This document shows, piece after piece, positions 24,470-33,857 of a stretch of DNA of 38,984 nucleotides. Under the pieces are notes generated by a model that did not search any database, had not been told where the DNA came from, and saw only the letters and a program-made list of their open reading frames with translations. The stretch spans positions 1 through 38,984 of the forward strand of contig NZ_JAHXBG010000047.1 in the NCBI RefSeq assembly GCF_020103725.1, given 5' to 3'. Positions within the stretch are counted from its first letter, which is position 1. Every line of letters starts with the position of its first letter. This DNA comes from Hyalangium gracile. GTDB lineage: Bacteria; Myxococcota; Myxococcia; Myxococcales; Myxococcaceae. The translations under genes were made by a program, and so were the position numbers.

Positions 24470-25461
24470 ACAGGTTCTCCTATATGCGCGCCGAGAGCAT
24501 CCCCGAGGCCGTGGATCGCATCTCGAAGAACCCCACGGCCCGCTTCATCGGAGGGGGAACCAACCTCCTCGACCTGATGAAGGAGCACGTCACCCGTCCC
24601 ACCGAGCTGATCGGCCTCTCGCACCTGCCCCTGAAGCAGATCGAGGAGACGGCGGACGGGGGCCTGCGAATCGGCGCGCTCGTCACGAACTCGGAGGCGG
24701 CCTACCACCCGCTCGTGGAGCAGCGCTACCCGCTGCTGTCCAAGGCCATCCTTGCGGGCGCCTCGCAGCAGCTGCGCAACATGGCGACGACGGGTGGCAA
24801 CCTGCTCCAGCGCACGCGCTGCTATTACTTCTACGACACGGGCACGCCCTGCAACAAACGAGAGCCCGGCTCCGGCTGCGGCGCGAAGGAGGGCTTCAAC
24901 CGCATCCACGCCATCCTGGGGACGAGCGAGCAGTGCATCGCCACCCATCCGTCCGACATGTGCGTGGCGCTGGCGGCGCTGGCGGCCGTCGTCCGGGTGA
25001 CGGGCAAGAACGGCGAGCGCACGATTTCCTTCGCCGAGTTCCACCGGCTCCCCGGCGACACGCCGCACCTCGACACGAACCTGCGGCCCGACGAGCTCAT
25101 CACCGCCGTGGAGCTGCCCCGTGAGGGCTTCGCCAGACACCACACCTACCTCAAGGTCCGGGACCGCGCGTCCTATGCCTTCGCGCTCGTCTCGGTCGCC
25201 GCCGCGCTCGAGCTGGAAGGAGACCGGATCCAGAGCGCCCGGCTCGCGCTCGGCGGGGTGGCGCACAAGCCCTGGAGAGACCCGGAGGCCGAGGCGGCGC
25301 TGACCGGAAAGCGCCCCAGCGTGGAGACCTTCCAGTCCATGGCCCAGGCACTGCTCCGGGACGCGAAGGGCTTTGGCCACAACACCTTCAAGGTCGAGCT
25401 GGCGAAGCGATCGGTCGTCCGGGCCCTGGCGCAGGCGTCCGGGCTGGAGGGACTGTCATGA
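24466..25461 (+). CDS. paoB: Aldehyde oxidoreductase, FAD-binding subunit
   Basis: A 331-residue subunit that carries FAD and passes electrons out of the enzyme. The FAD-binding stretch is [18 protein letters not shown] and [17 protein letters not shown]. The Cys-rich insert ([20 protein letters not shown], then GCGAKEGFN and [13 protein letters not shown]) matches the extra 4Fe-4S-binding segment of the PaoB type and separates this enzyme from simple CO dehydrogenases or xanthine dehydrogenases. ATG 24466 and the preceding stop overlap (ATGA), and its own stop overlaps the paoC start the same way, so all three subunits are translationally coupled. Length is normal for the family. Confidence 0.93.
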   Translation: MNRFSYMRAESIPEAVDRISKNPTARFIGGGTNLLDLMKEHVTRPTELIGLSHLPLKQIEETADGGLRIGALVTNSEAAYHPLVEQRYPLLSKAILAGASQQLRNMATTGGNLLQRTRCYYFYDTGTPCNKREPGSGCGAKEGFNRIHAILGTSEQCIATHPSDMCVALAALAAVVRVTGKNGERTISFAEFHRLPGDTPHLDTNLRPDELITAVELPREGFARHHTYLKVRDRASYAFALVSVAAALELEGDRIQSARLALGGVAHKPWRDPEAEAALTGKRPSVETFQSMAQALLRDAKGFGHNTFKVELAKRSVVRALAQASGLEGLS

Positions 25462-27689
25462 AGACACCATCTTCTCTGCTTGGACAGCCGGTCAGCCGCG
25501 TGGACGGCCGCGCCAAGGTCACGGGTGAGGCCCGGTACGCCGGAGAGTTCAACGTCCCCGGGCTCCTCTACGGACAGGTGGTGTCGAGCACCATCGCCCG
25601 GGGGCGCATCAAGAAGATCGACGCGAGCGAGGCGCTCAGGCTCCCCGGAGTGCTGCAGGTCTTCACCCACGAGAACCGGCCCCGCCTCGCGTGGTTCGAC
25701 CGGAAGTACCGTGACGACGATGCCCCCTCGGGCTCGCCATTCCGGCCGCTCCATGACGAGAAGATCGTCTACAGCGGCCAGCCCGTCGCGCTGGTCGTGG
25801 CCGAGACGTTCGAGCTGGCCCGCTACGCGGCGTCGCTCGTCCGCGTCGAATACGCCTCCAAGGCTCACGAGACGGACCTGCAGGTCCAGCGCAAGGAGGC
25901 GTACGTGCCCAGGCAGGGCAAGGGCGGGTTCGAGCCGCCGCCCAAGCCCTGGGGCCATGCGGACAAGGCCCTGGAGAAGGCCCACGCGCGCATCGACGTG
26001 GAGTACGAGACCCCCGTCGAGCACCACAACCCGATGGAGCCGCACGCCTCCACGGTCATCTACGAGGACGATGGCTCGCTCACCATCTACGACAAGACGC
26101 AGGGAGTGCTGAACACACAGACGTACGTCTCGAACGTGTTCGATCTGCCCAAGGAGCAGGTCCGCGTGCGCTCGCCCTTCGTGGGCGGGGCGTTCGGCTC
26201 GGGGCTTCGGCCGCAGTATCAGCTCTTCCTGGCCGTGCTCGCGGCGCGGGAGCTGAAGCGCTCGGTGCGCGTGACGCTGTCGCGCGAGCAGATGTTCACC
26301 TTCGGCCACCGCCCCGCCACGCTGCAGCGGGTCGCGCTCGGGGCCTCGGCGGACGGTACGCTCGAGGCGCTCATCCACGAGGCCGTCTCAGAGACGTCAC
26401 GCTTCGAGGACTACATCGAGGTGGTCGTCAACTGGGCCGGCATGCTCTACCGGTGCGACAACGTCCGGCTCGACTACAAGGTCGCCTCGCTGGACTGCTA
26501 CACGCCCCTGGACATGCGCGCACCGGGCGCGGCCGTGGGCGTCTTCGCGCTGGAGTGCGCGATGGACGAGCTGGCCCATCGGCTGGGCATGGACCCTGTC
26601 GCGCTGCGCCTCAAGAACTACAGCGAGCGCGACCAGAACAAGGACAAGCCCTACTCGAGCAAGGAGCTGCGCGCCTGCTACCAGCAGGGGGCCGAGCGGT
26701 TCGGCTGGGCCCGGCGCTCCCCTGCTCCCCGCTCGATGCGTGAGGGCAGGCAGCTGGTGGGCTGGGGCATGGCCACCGGCATCTGGGACGCGATGCAGCA
26801 GGCCGCGAGCGCGAGGGCGGTCCTGAGCATCGATGGCAGGCTCACCGTCAGCAGCGCCACCGCGGACATCGGCACGGGCACCTATACGGTGATGACGCAG
26901 ATCGCCGCCGACACGCTGGGGCTGCCCCTCCAGGACGTCACCTTCAAGCTCGGCGACTCCTCGCTGCCCATGTCGCCCATCGAGGGCGGCTCGTGGACCG
27001 TGGCGTCCGTGGGGTCGGCGGTGAAGGAGGCGTGCGAGAAGGTCCGCGAGCAGGTGTTCAAGCTCGCCCGGAAGGTGAAGGGCTCACCGCTGGCCAAGGC
27101 GAGCCTGGAGGAGGTGTCCTTCTCGGACGGGAAGGTGCGGCTGAGCGCGGACCCGTCCCAGGCGGTCTCGATCGTGGAGGCCATGAGGCACGGAGAGGTC
27201 CTCAGCATCGAGGAGCAGGTGCTGGCCACCCCGGGCGCGAAGCAGCAGGCCTACACCCGCTGCACCCACTCCGCGGTGTTCGCCGAGGTGAAGGTCGACG
27301 AGGAGCTCGGCACGGTGCGCGTCACCCGCGTCGTCAGCGCCATCGCTGGGGGCCGGATCCTGAACCCGAAGACCGCCCGCAGTCAGATCCTCGGGGCAGT
27401 CGTCTGGGGAATCGGCATGGCACTGGAGGAAGAGACTGCGCTGGATCAGAAGCTCGGTCGCTTCATGAACCACAACCTGGCGGAGTACCACGTCCCGGTG
27501 AACGCGGACGTGCACGGCATCGACGTCCTCTTCGTCGACGAGGAGGACACGATCGTCAATCCGCTCGGAGCCAAGGGACTGGGAGAGATCGGCATCGTGG
27601 GCGTGGCGGCGGCCATCGCCAACGCCGTGTTCCACGCGACGGGAAAGCGGATCCGGAGCCTGCCCGTCACGCTCGACAAGGTGCTCTGA
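25458..27689 (+). CDS. paoC: Aldehyde oxidoreductase, molybdenum cofactor subunit
   Basis: A 743-residue catalytic subunit that oxidises aldehydes (often aromatic) to acids at a molybdenum cofactor. Typical elements are [20 protein letters not shown] at the N-terminus, [52 protein letters not shown] and [18 protein letters not shown]. The catalytic Glu is near residue 710 in [12 protein letters not shown]. The enzyme would protect against reactive aldehydes if it works as E. coli PaoABC does. No paoD-like cofactor-insertion chaperone follows; the next sequence is a kinase remnant on the other strand, so maturation must be supplied from elsewhere. Confidence 0.94.
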   Translation: MKTPSSLLGQPVSRVDGRAKVTGEARYAGEFNVPGLLYGQVVSSTIARGRIKKIDASEALRLPGVLQVFTHENRPRLAWFDRKYRDDDAPSGSPFRPLHDEKIVYSGQPVALVVAETFELARYAASLVRVEYASKAHETDLQVQRKEAYVPRQGKGGFEPPPKPWGHADKALEKAHARIDVEYETPVEHHNPMEPHASTVIYEDDGSLTIYDKTQGVLNTQTYVSNVFDLPKEQVRVRSPFVGGAFGSGLRPQYQLFLAVLAARELKRSVRVTLSREQMFTFGHRPATLQRVALGASADGTLEALIHEAVSETSRFEDYIEVVVNWAGMLYRCDNVRLDYKVASLDCYTPLDMRAPGAAVGVFALECAMDELAHRLGMDPVALRLKNYSERDQNKDKPYSSKELRACYQQGAERFGWARRSPAPRSMREGRQLVGWGMATGIWDAMQQAASARAVLSIDGRLTVSSATADIGTGTYTVMTQIAADTLGLPLQDVTFKLGDSSLPMSPIEGGSWTVASVGSAVKEACEKVREQVFKLARKVKGSPLAKASLEEVSFSDGKVRLSADPSQAVSIVEAMRHGEVLSIEEQVLATPGAKQQAYTRCTHSAVFAEVKVDEELGTVRVTRVVSAIAGGRILNPKTARSQILGAVVWGIGMALEEETALDQKLGRFMNHNLAEYHVPVNADVHGIDVLFVDEEDTIVNPLGAKGLGEIGIVGVAAAIANAVFHATGKRIRSLPVTLDKVL

Positions 27690-27699
27690 GCCGGGCGAG

Positions 27700-27923
27700 G
27701 CGACGCCGGGAGGCTGACCCTCCACCAGCTCCATGGCCAGGAAGTACTCGCCATCCACCTGTCCGAAGATGACCACGGGCTTGGTGATGCCCGGAGCGGC
27801 CGTGTAGCGCGCACGGTAGGCGTGCGCCCGGCCCCCAGCACCCAGGCGCTCGAACAGCACGTACTTCCCGAAGGGAGTGCCAGGAGCCTCACGCACGGGG
27901 CGGGAGCACACCAGCGGAGGCAC
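27700..27923 (-). pseudogene. Ser/Thr protein kinase N-terminal remnant with internal deletion
   Basis: Minus-strand reading gives TPFGKYVLFERLGAGGRAHA and YRARYTAAPGITKPVVI, the start of a myxobacterial Ser/Thr kinase with an altered glycine loop (usually GAGGMAEVYRA). It then jumps directly to FGQVDGEYFLAMELVEGQP, which belongs to the hinge about 50 residues later. The catalytic Lys after VVI and the whole alphaC region are lost, and everything after the hinge is gone at the paoC stop. It cannot be an active kinase. The fragment shows that sequence was deleted here before or while paoABC came to lie beside it. Confidence 0.72.
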
Positions 27924-27944
27924 CCCTCACCGTCGCTCCTGGCG

Positions 27945-27969
27945 CATCGTCAACCTGGCGTTGACGATG
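27945..27969. repeat. Perfect 10-bp inverted repeat downstream of paoC
   Basis: CATCGTCAAC (27945-27954) and GTTGACGATG (27960-27969) pair perfectly around a 5-base loop. It lies about 256 bases past paoC, beyond the kinase remnant, and about 290 bases before the CHAP/LysM gene. It could be a terminator, an operator or part of a lost element. Confidence 0.5.
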
Positions 27970-28125
27970 GATCAACCCTTTCGCTGTCGATGCGGACGCC
28001 GACGGTCTCTATCTTGGGTGCCGTCCACCCGATGCAATCAAGTGGATCACCCCACCCACAAACACATACTCCCCGACATGTTCCAGGTTCCGCCAGGGGT
28101 TTTCCCCCATGGGCGGCAAGCACCG

Positions 28126-28147
28126 CCTGGGGAAGTGGCTCCCCAGG
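28126..28147. repeat. Perfect 8-bp inverted repeat upstream of the CHAP/LysM gene
   Basis: CCTGGGGA (28126-28133) and TCCCCAGG (28140-28147) pair around a 6-base loop, about 110 bases before ATG 28257. The position would suit a regulator site or a 5' hairpin; nothing decides between them. Confidence 0.42.
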
Positions 28148-28256
28148 AGGCCTAGCCCGCCGATGGCCTCCGCCGCGCGCAACCGAAAACACCATTCCAC
28201 AGATAATGTTTTTGTGCTGACCGAGGCAACGGGCCCGGCCCCACAGGAGATCCCCG

Positions 28257-29951
28257 ATGACGATCAAGAGCGCTTCCTTCAAGCCCCTGGAGCGGCCCTC
28301 CGCCCCCGCCTCCGCGCCCAGCGCACCTGCGGCGAGCCCCACTCCCAAGGGCCTGACGCGGCAGGCCAACACCTTCTCGGCGACACGCTACGAGCCTCCC
28401 TCCCGTCCGCCGGTGGCGCTGGACGGCGCGCCGAGCACACTGCGCAACGAGGTGCTGGGAGATGGGAAGAGCAACTGCCTCGAGCAGGCCGCCACCCTGG
28501 CGCGCCCGAGTGACTCCGTGTTGCTCTTCCGGGACGCGAATGATGGCGTCGGCCACGCCGTGGTGCAGCGCCCCAATGGCAGCGTGGTGGATCCGAACAA
28601 CCCGAGCATCACCTACCCCGATGTCGGAAGCTGGCAGGCCGCTCACCCGGAGTACCACTCGCCCGCGAAGGTGCCGGCCTCGGCCCTGAAGCAGGTGCTG
28701 TCGCTGCCACCCGGGCCCAAGCGCGACGCCGCCATCTCCGCGCTCGGACTGTCGGGCGTGGCCAACCGCCAGGTCGCCGACACCGTACAGGCGGGCCAGG
28801 GAGGCCGGAGCGAGGATGGCCCCACGACGGAGTTCGGACATGCGCTCCACTCGGCCGCCGATCCCCGGTTCGGTCCCCACGGCGTGGAGAAGGTGCAGCA
28901 CATCCTCGATCAGATCCGCCAGGAGCAGACGCCTGAGCCGCTGTCCATCGCCCTCCCGAGCCCGGGCGACATCATGGTCTGGGGACCCGATGCCGGAGAT
29001 GCGAACTCTCCGGACGCCGTGCTCGGCCTGGCGGACAAGGCGGGGCACATGGCCGTCGTCGAGGACGTCCGGGACAACGGGAACGGAACGGTCACCCTCC
29101 AGGTCTCCGAGCGCAACTGGAACGGAACCAACGAGGAGACGATGCGAGAGATCACCCTGGCGGTAAACCGGGAGGACGGCTCCGTGACGATGCCGGGCGG
29201 AGCGGCGCTACCGGAGGGGGTCGGCTTCATCGCGCTGAACAACCCGCGCCCTGGCCCGAACCCCACCATCCGCGGGGAAGACTTCGTGGGCAGCCAATGG
29301 CAGTCCAGCCGCTTCCAGACGGGGGATGGCTGGGTGGAGTGCATGGGCTACATCCATGACCTGTCGCCGGGGTACGGTGCCCTCATCGAGGGGTTGGCGG
29401 GCGGCCGCAATCCGTTCAACGCCGGTGACATCGTGCCCAACAGCACCACGCCCGAGGTCGGCGGGCTGATGGTCTGGGCCAACAACGCGAGCGGCAACCA
29501 GGAGGTCCCGCCGGCGTACGGCAAGGGGCACGTCGCCTACCTCGAGGACGTGCAGCGCAACTACGATCCGCCGGGAGACCCCACGGGCCGGCTCGTCTCG
29601 TACACGCTCACGATCAGCGAGGCCAACGCTCGGGGCAACAACCCGGATGAAGTCACCCTGAGGACCTTCACCGTCTCCGCGGACGCCAATGGCCAGATCC
29701 AGCTGCCCCCGGGCGTGGGCTTCTACGACACGGGGATGGTGGCCGGCGCCCCCAGCCCCGCCTCCTCTTCCGGGGGCGCTCCCTCCAGCGCCGTGGACAC
29801 CACCGCGACGAGCTACACCATCCAGCCAGGCGACACCCTGGTGGCCATTGCCAACCGCATGGGTGTGAGCGTTGCAGCGATCGCGGCGGCCAACGGCATC
29901 ACGGACATCCACCGCATCTACGCGGATCAGGTCCTCACGATTCCTCGCTGA
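28257..29951 (+). CDS. Multi-domain cell-wall hydrolase candidate: papain-like segment, duplicated CHAP-like modules, LysM
   Basis: A 564-residue protein starting at ATG 28257 (AGGAG 8 bases upstream). Residues 1-60 are a Pro/Ala/Ser-rich tail with no signal peptide. Residues 70-115 carry a possible Cys-His-Asp triad: Cys74 in KSNCLEQA, His100 in VGHAVVQRP, Asp112 in SVVDPNN. Two related modules follow. Module 1 (about 236-328) has GDIMVWGPD, AGHMAVVEDV, VSERNWNG and GVGFIAL. Module 2 (about 357-495) has WVECMGYIHD (Cys362), GGLMVWANN, KGHVAYLEDV (His425), ISEANARG and GVGFYDT. Only module 2 keeps a CHAP-type Cys. Residues about 518-564 are a LysM peptidoglycan-binding motif (YTIQPGDTLVAIANRMGVS). 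It is likely a peptidoglycan amidase or endopeptidase; the export route is unknown. Confidence 0.8.
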   Translation: MTIKSASFKPLERPSAPASAPSAPAASPTPKGLTRQANTFSATRYEPPSRPPVALDGAPSTLRNEVLGDGKSNCLEQAATLARPSDSVLLFRDANDGVGHAVVQRPNGSVVDPNNPSITYPDVGSWQAAHPEYHSPAKVPASALKQVLSLPPGPKRDAAISALGLSGVANRQVADTVQAGQGGRSEDGPTTEFGHALHSAADPRFGPHGVEKVQHILDQIRQEQTPEPLSIALPSPGDIMVWGPDAGDANSPDAVLGLADKAGHMAVVEDVRDNGNGTVTLQVSERNWNGTNEETMREITLAVNREDGSVTMPGGAALPEGVGFIALNNPRPGPNPTIRGEDFVGSQWQSSRFQTGDGWVECMGYIHDLSPGYGALIEGLAGGRNPFNAGDIVPNSTTPEVGGLMVWANNASGNQEVPPAYGKGHVAYLEDVQRNYDPPGDPTGRLVSYTLTISEANARGNNPDEVTLRTFTVSADANGQIQLPPGVGFYDTGMVAGAPSPASSSGGAPSSAVDTTATSYTIQPGDTLVAIANRMGVSVAAIAAANGITDIHRIYADQVLTIPR

Positions 29952-29983
29952 CCGGGCCCTGCCTCCTGGCCGTGAGCACCCGC

Positions 29984-30748
29984 TCAGTTCCTGTACCACT
30001 GCACCGAGTCGTACACCGCGCTCACGGGGCCTGTGTAGTTCAGCGGCCCCAGCCAGGAGACGGCCGTCAGGCTCGTCCAGATGTTCATGACGATGTGCCC
30101 GCCGCGACGAGGGAGCGTCTCCTGCGAGCCCGTCACCCTGTGCCGCAGCACCCCGTCCACGTACCATTCGATGCTGTTGGCCCTCCATTGGATGGCGTAG
30201 GTGTGGAACGCTGCGGAAGCATCGAAGCCGAGCGGAACCATGACCTCGTTCCCTCCGACGCCCTCCTTCCAGTAGTTGATCTGCATCCGCGTCGTGTCCT
30301 TGCCCAGGAACTCGATGTCGATCTCGTCGCGCGGGTAGGGGTTGTAGATGAAGAAGGAAGAGACGAGGCCACTGCCCTTGGCCGCCTTCATGCGCACTTC
30401 GTAGTACCCATAGCCGTAGCGGAGCTCGCTCTTGTATTCCGCCCCGGCATAGGGCTCCGCGGCGCACGCCAACGGGCAGCCGATGTCGTCCAGCGTGAGC
30501 GTCATCGTCCCGCCGCCAAAGCTCACGTTGGAGGCTCGCCAACCCGCATCGAAGATGCCTCCATTGGAGTACCGGTCGGACACGTTCCACAGCACCGTGT
30601 TGAAGGCATTGAAGTCATCGCTGAGGCCTCCTTTCTGCGACTGATCGATGGCGCCCTGCGCCTCGGCGTCCTCTTCCTGGGTGGAGGGAGCGCAAGCCCC
30701 CGCGATGATGAACAGCACGCCGAACACGGCAAGGTGGGAGGTTCGCAT
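29984..30748 (-). CDS. GH16 licheninase-like beta-glucanase lipoprotein
   Basis: A 254-residue lipoprotein (VLFIIAGAC, Cys19) of glycoside hydrolase family 16. The catalytic motif DEIDIEFLGKD gives nucleophile Glu142 and acid/base Glu146 in the regular-strand form found in lichenases rather than the beta-bulge form of laminarinases. NYWKEGVGGNEVMVPLGFDA, FHTYAIQWRANSIEWYVDG and YDSVQWYRN closely follow Bacillus-type licheninases (mixed beta-1,3-1,4-glucan). A short acidic linker lies between residues 20 and 40. ATG 30748 has GGGAGAGG upstream. It faces the beta-helix glucanase candidate across a long shared control region, and ends 32 bases from the convergent CHAP/LysM gene. Confidence 0.93.
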   Translation of the reverse strand: MRTSHLAVFGVLFIIAGACAPSTQEEDAEAQGAIDQSQKGGLSDDFNAFNTVLWNVSDRYSNGGIFDAGWRASNVSFGGGTMTLTLDDIGCPLACAAEPYAGAEYKSELRYGYGYYEVRMKAAKGSGLVSSFFIYNPYPRDEIDIEFLGKDTTRMQINYWKEGVGGNEVMVPLGFDASAAFHTYAIQWRANSIEWYVDGVLRHRVTGSQETLPRRGGHIVMNIWTSLTAVSWLGPLNYTGPVSAVYDSVQWYRN

Positions 30749-31331
30749 GAGCCTCTCCCTGAGCAAGCACCAGGCCAGCAGCGCTCACCTCTCTCCGGCT
30801 CCGCCAGCGTGCCCCGAGCCCTGTTGGCTCTCGCGACACCGATGCGCCGGGCAACAGCGGCGCGCGGGTTGAGCAGCGGACAGTTCTCGGAACGCGTGGG
30901 GCTCCAGCTCGGCTGCGCGTGAAAGCGCCTTCATCAAATTCCCCCCTGGCAAGAGTCCGTGAGAACCCAGACAAGGATTGACGGAGTTTTTTACAGGATT
31001 TGACGCATAAAGCCATCCATCCTTGACGCAGCAAGCCATTGAGCCGCGGCTCGGACTGTCAGGCTTTCCCCCTGATTTTCTTGTACTTCCAGTCCTGCGC
31101 CACCCGAGGGAGCGTCTTTCTGAATGCGGTTTCAAAAGAGGCTTTACTCGCGGATAAATCCCGTTTACATATCTTTTCGAAGTTTCCAGCGAGCACCGCT
31201 TGAGCTGGGAGCTTTTGACGCAGCGCAAAACACACACCTCAAAACCTCGGCAGACACAGCAGCTCCAGGGAGACCCGGAGCCAGTCGGAGACGTGCGCCT
31301 TCGGCACGGAGACACGATGGGAGGAAACGCA
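30749..31331. other. Long divergent control region between GH16 and the beta-helix gene
   Basis: About 583 bases without a believable gene. A clearly AT-richer stretch (about 30950-31190) contains several TTGAC-like hexamers and the promoter candidate at 31143-31171. Its length and composition suggest regulation of one or both neighbouring glucanase genes. A long minus-strand open frame across it (30785-31435) has no protein-like features. Confidence 0.55.
31143..31171 (+). promoter_or_regulatory. Weak -35/-10 candidate for the beta-helix glucanase gene
   Basis: TTTACT (31143-31148) and TACATA (31166-31171) are separated by 17 bases in the AT-rich stretch 160 bases before the start. Matches to the housekeeping consensus are 4 and 3 of 6, so this is tentative. 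Confidence 0.27.
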
Positions 31332-33803
31332 ATGGTCAGGAAGACGGTATCAACGCTCTCCGCGTTGGCCACAGCAGCCAGTCTTGCTTTGTATCCGGGT
31401 GTCTCCTCAGCCGTGCCCGTGTCCGAAGCCAACACGACGATCTTCGGGCCTCGGGTCTACGTCTTCGACACGTCGATGCCGGCCGGCGACATCACGAACC
31501 TGGCGACCACCATCTTCAACGGGCAGGCCGCCGCTGAGTTCAGCAGCAACCGGTACGCGCTGCTCTTCAAGCCGGGCACGTACAACGTCAACTTCAACGT
31601 CGGCTTCTATACCCACGTGGCCGGCCTGGGGCAGAACCCCGGCGACGTGCACATCACCGGCGGCGTCAACGTGAACGCCGACTGGGACAACGGCAACGCC
31701 ACCCGCAACTTCTGGCGCGCCCTGGAGAACTACGCCGTCACCCCGTCCAATGGTCAGACGCAGATCGCCGTCTCGCAGGCCGCCCCGCTGCGCCGTCTGC
31801 ACATCCGTGGCGAGCTGCACCTGTTCGACTTCGACTCGAACTGGAACGCCGGCTGGGCCAGCGGCGGCTTCCTCGCCGACTCCATCGTGGACGGGCTCGT
31901 CGTCCCCGCCTCGCAGCAGCAGTGGTTCTCCCGCAACAGCAGCTGGGGAAGCTGGAACAACGGCGTGTGGAACATGGTGTTCCTGGGCTGCAGCAACCCG
32001 CCGGCCGGACAGTTCCCCGAGCCGCCCTACACCACCATCGCTCGGACGCCCATCATCCGGGAGAAGCCCTACCTCTACATCAGCAACGCGGGCCAGTATC
32101 AGGTGTTCGTCCCCGCGCTGCAGACGGACACGCTGGGCGTGAGCTGGGCCACCAGCTCCACGCCGGGCACCTCCATCCCCATCGATCAGTTCTACATCGC
32201 CCGTCCGGAGACCTCCACGGCCGCGGCCATCAACACCGCGCTGAGCCAGGGCAAGCACCTGCTGTTCACCCCGGGCATCTACCAGCTGAGCGAGACGATC
32301 CGCGTCAACAACGCGAACACCGTCGTGCTGGGCATCGGCATCCCCACCCTGGTGCCTACCAACGGGCAGATCGCCATGGCGATCGCCGACGTGCCGGGCG
32401 TGAAGGTGGCCGGGCTGACCTTCGACGGCGGTCCGATCAACTCGCCCACCATGCTGGAGGTCGGTCCCACGGGAGCCTCGGGCAACCACTCGGCCAACCC
32501 CACCTCGCTGCACGACATCACCGTGCGGACCGGTGGCGCCACCAACGGGCGCTATGACGTCGGCATCAAGATCAACAGCCACCACGTCATCGGCGATCAC
32601 TTCTGGCTGTGGCGCGCCGACCACGGCGCGGGCGCCGCGTGGACGTCCAACGTCTCGAAGAACGGCCTGGTCGTGAACGGCAACAACGTCACGCTGTACG
32701 GCCTCTTCAACGAGCACCACAACGAGTACCAGACGCTGTGGAATGGCAACAACGGCCGCACCTACTTCTACCAGTCCGAGATTCCCTACGATCCGCCGAA
32801 CCAGGCGGTGTGGATGAGCCACAACGGCACGAAGAACGGCTGGGCGTCGTACAAGGTCGCCGACCACGTGGCCAACCACGAGGCCTGGGGCCTGGGCGTG
32901 TACTCCTACTTCCGTGATGCGGCCGTGAAGCTGGAGACCGCGATCGAGGCGCCCAACACCCAGGGCATCAAGTTCCACAGCATGACGACCATCTGGCTGA
33001 ACGGCGTGGCGGGCAGTGAGATCACCCACGTCATCAACGGCCAGGGCGGTCGGGTCTACGCCAACACCCCCGCGGAGGCCATGCGGCAGACCATCGCGAA
33101 CTGGACGGGGACCGGCGCCGCCGACACCCAGGCGCCGAGCACGCCGGCGAGCCTGACGGCGACGGCCGTGTCCAGCAGCCAGATCAACCTGAGCTGGGGC
33201 GCGTCGACGGACAACGTGGGCGTCGCTGGCTACAACGTCTACCGCGGCGGCACGCTGGTCGGCGCTCCTGGCTCGAACTCCTACAGCGACACGGGGCTGA
33301 CGGCGTCGACGGTCTACAGCTACACGGTCCGGGCGAGGGATGCGGCCGGCAACCTGTCGGCCAACAGCAACTCCGCCAGCGCCACCACGCAGCCTGGCGG
33401 TGGCACGGGCGCGCCGCTGGTGCGCACGGGCTGGACGGGCACCTCGTCTCCGGCGAGCAGCGAGCCGGTGTCGGCCCTCTTCGACGGCAACCTGGCCACG
33501 CGCTGGACCACGGGCGTGCCGATGGCCAACGGCCAGTCGCTGACCGTGGACATGCAGGGGGTGAAGACCTTCAACAAGATCGTGATGAACTCCACCGGCA
33601 GCGACCTGGACTATGCCCGGGGCTACCAGGTGTTCGTCTCGAACGACGGCACGAGCTGGGGCAGCGCGATTGCCACCGGAACGGGCACCGGCCCGGTCGT
33701 GACGGTCACCTTCACCACGCGCAACGCCCGCTACATCCGCGTGGTGCAGACCGGCTCGAACTCGTCCTGGTGGTCCATGCGTGAGTTCGACGTCTACTAC
33801 TGA
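31332..33803 (+). CDS. Secreted beta-helix carbohydrate-active protein with Fn3 and F5/8-type C domains
   Basis: An 823-residue exported protein; ATG 31332 has GGAGG 8 bases upstream and was preferred to ATG 31317. A signal peptide ends PGVSSA at about residue 30. Residues about 35-590 match a right-handed beta-helix family often labelled coagulation factor 5/8 type protein or, wrongly, adenylyl cyclase: IFGPRVYVFDTSMPAGDI, RYALLFKPGTYNVNFNVGFY, NGVWNMVFLGCS and LWRADHGAGAAWT. It resembles GH55-like glucanases in fold, which is an inference. A fibronectin type III domain follows (PASLTATAVSSSQINLSWG), then a C-terminal F5/8C (CBM32-like) domain (EPVSALFDGNLATRWTTG, NARYIRVVQTG). It is probably released outside the cell to act on polysaccharide. 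Two hairpins follow the stop. Confidence 0.85.
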   Translation: MVRKTVSTLSALATAASLALYPGVSSAVPVSEANTTIFGPRVYVFDTSMPAGDITNLATTIFNGQAAAEFSSNRYALLFKPGTYNVNFNVGFYTHVAGLGQNPGDVHITGGVNVNADWDNGNATRNFWRALENYAVTPSNGQTQIAVSQAAPLRRLHIRGELHLFDFDSNWNAGWASGGFLADSIVDGLVVPASQQQWFSRNSSWGSWNNGVWNMVFLGCSNPPAGQFPEPPYTTIARTPIIREKPYLYISNAGQYQVFVPALQTDTLGVSWATSSTPGTSIPIDQFYIARPETSTAAAINTALSQGKHLLFTPGIYQLSETIRVNNANTVVLGIGIPTLVPTNGQIAMAIADVPGVKVAGLTFDGGPINSPTMLEVGPTGASGNHSANPTSLHDITVRTGGATNGRYDVGIKINSHHVIGDHFWLWRADHGAGAAWTSNVSKNGLVVNGNNVTLYGLFNEHHNEYQTLWNGNNGRTYFYQSEIPYDPPNQAVWMSHNGTKNGWASYKVADHVANHEAWGLGVYSYFRDAAVKLETAIEAPNTQGIKFHSMTTIWLNGVAGSEITHVINGQGGRVYANTPAEAMRQTIANWTGTGAADTQAPSTPASLTATAVSSSQINLSWGASTDNVGVAGYNVYRGGTLVGAPGSNSYSDTGLTASTVYSYTVRARDAAGNLSANSNSASATTQPGGGTGAPLVRTGWTGTSSPASSEPVSALFDGNLATRWTTGVPMANGQSLTVDMQGVKTFNKIVMNSTGSDLDYARGYQVFVSNDGTSWGSAIATGTGTGPVVTVTFTTRNARYIRVVQTGSNSSWWSMREFDVYY

Positions 33804-33829
33804 CGAGGCGCTTCACCCCATGCAGTGAG

Positions 33830-33855
33830 CCGGCCCTGCTCTCGCGCAGGGCCGG
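33830..33855 (+). terminator. Perfect 10-bp hairpin after the beta-helix gene
   Basis: CCGGCCCTGC (33830-33839) pairs with GCAGGGCCGG (33846-33855) around a 6-base loop, 27 bases after the stop codon. It is the first of two tandem stems. Confidence 0.68.
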
Positions 33856-33857
33856 AG

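Larger units (their letters stand above)
27924..28256. other. Intergenic region before the CHAP/LysM gene
   Basis: About 333 bases with somewhat lower GC patches than its surroundings. It holds two perfect inverted repeats (27945-27969 and 28126-28147) and an AT-rich stretch at about 28185-28215 that may contain the promoter of the gene at 28257. No gene is seen. Confidence 0.45.

Noticed and set aside
27446-27892. Second minus-strand frame over the kinase remnant
   Set aside because: The kinase similarity (FGKYVLFERLGAGG and FGQVDGEYF) is in the other frame.
30762-30777. Sigma-54-like box (TGGCCT-N5-TTGCT, minus strand) before GH16
   Set aside because: Transcription would start only a few bases before the ATG and would cut off the ribosome site, so the match is probably chance.
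30785-31435. Minus-strand open frame of 216 codons across the GH16/beta-helix gap
   Set aside because: It has no protein-like motif, contains many scattered Arg/Ser/Cys, and enters the coding region of the beta-helix gene antisense.
31407-33029. Minus-strand open frame of 540 codons
   Set aside because: It is wholly antisense to the beta-helix protein, with Val/Gly/Asp/His/Arg shadow composition.
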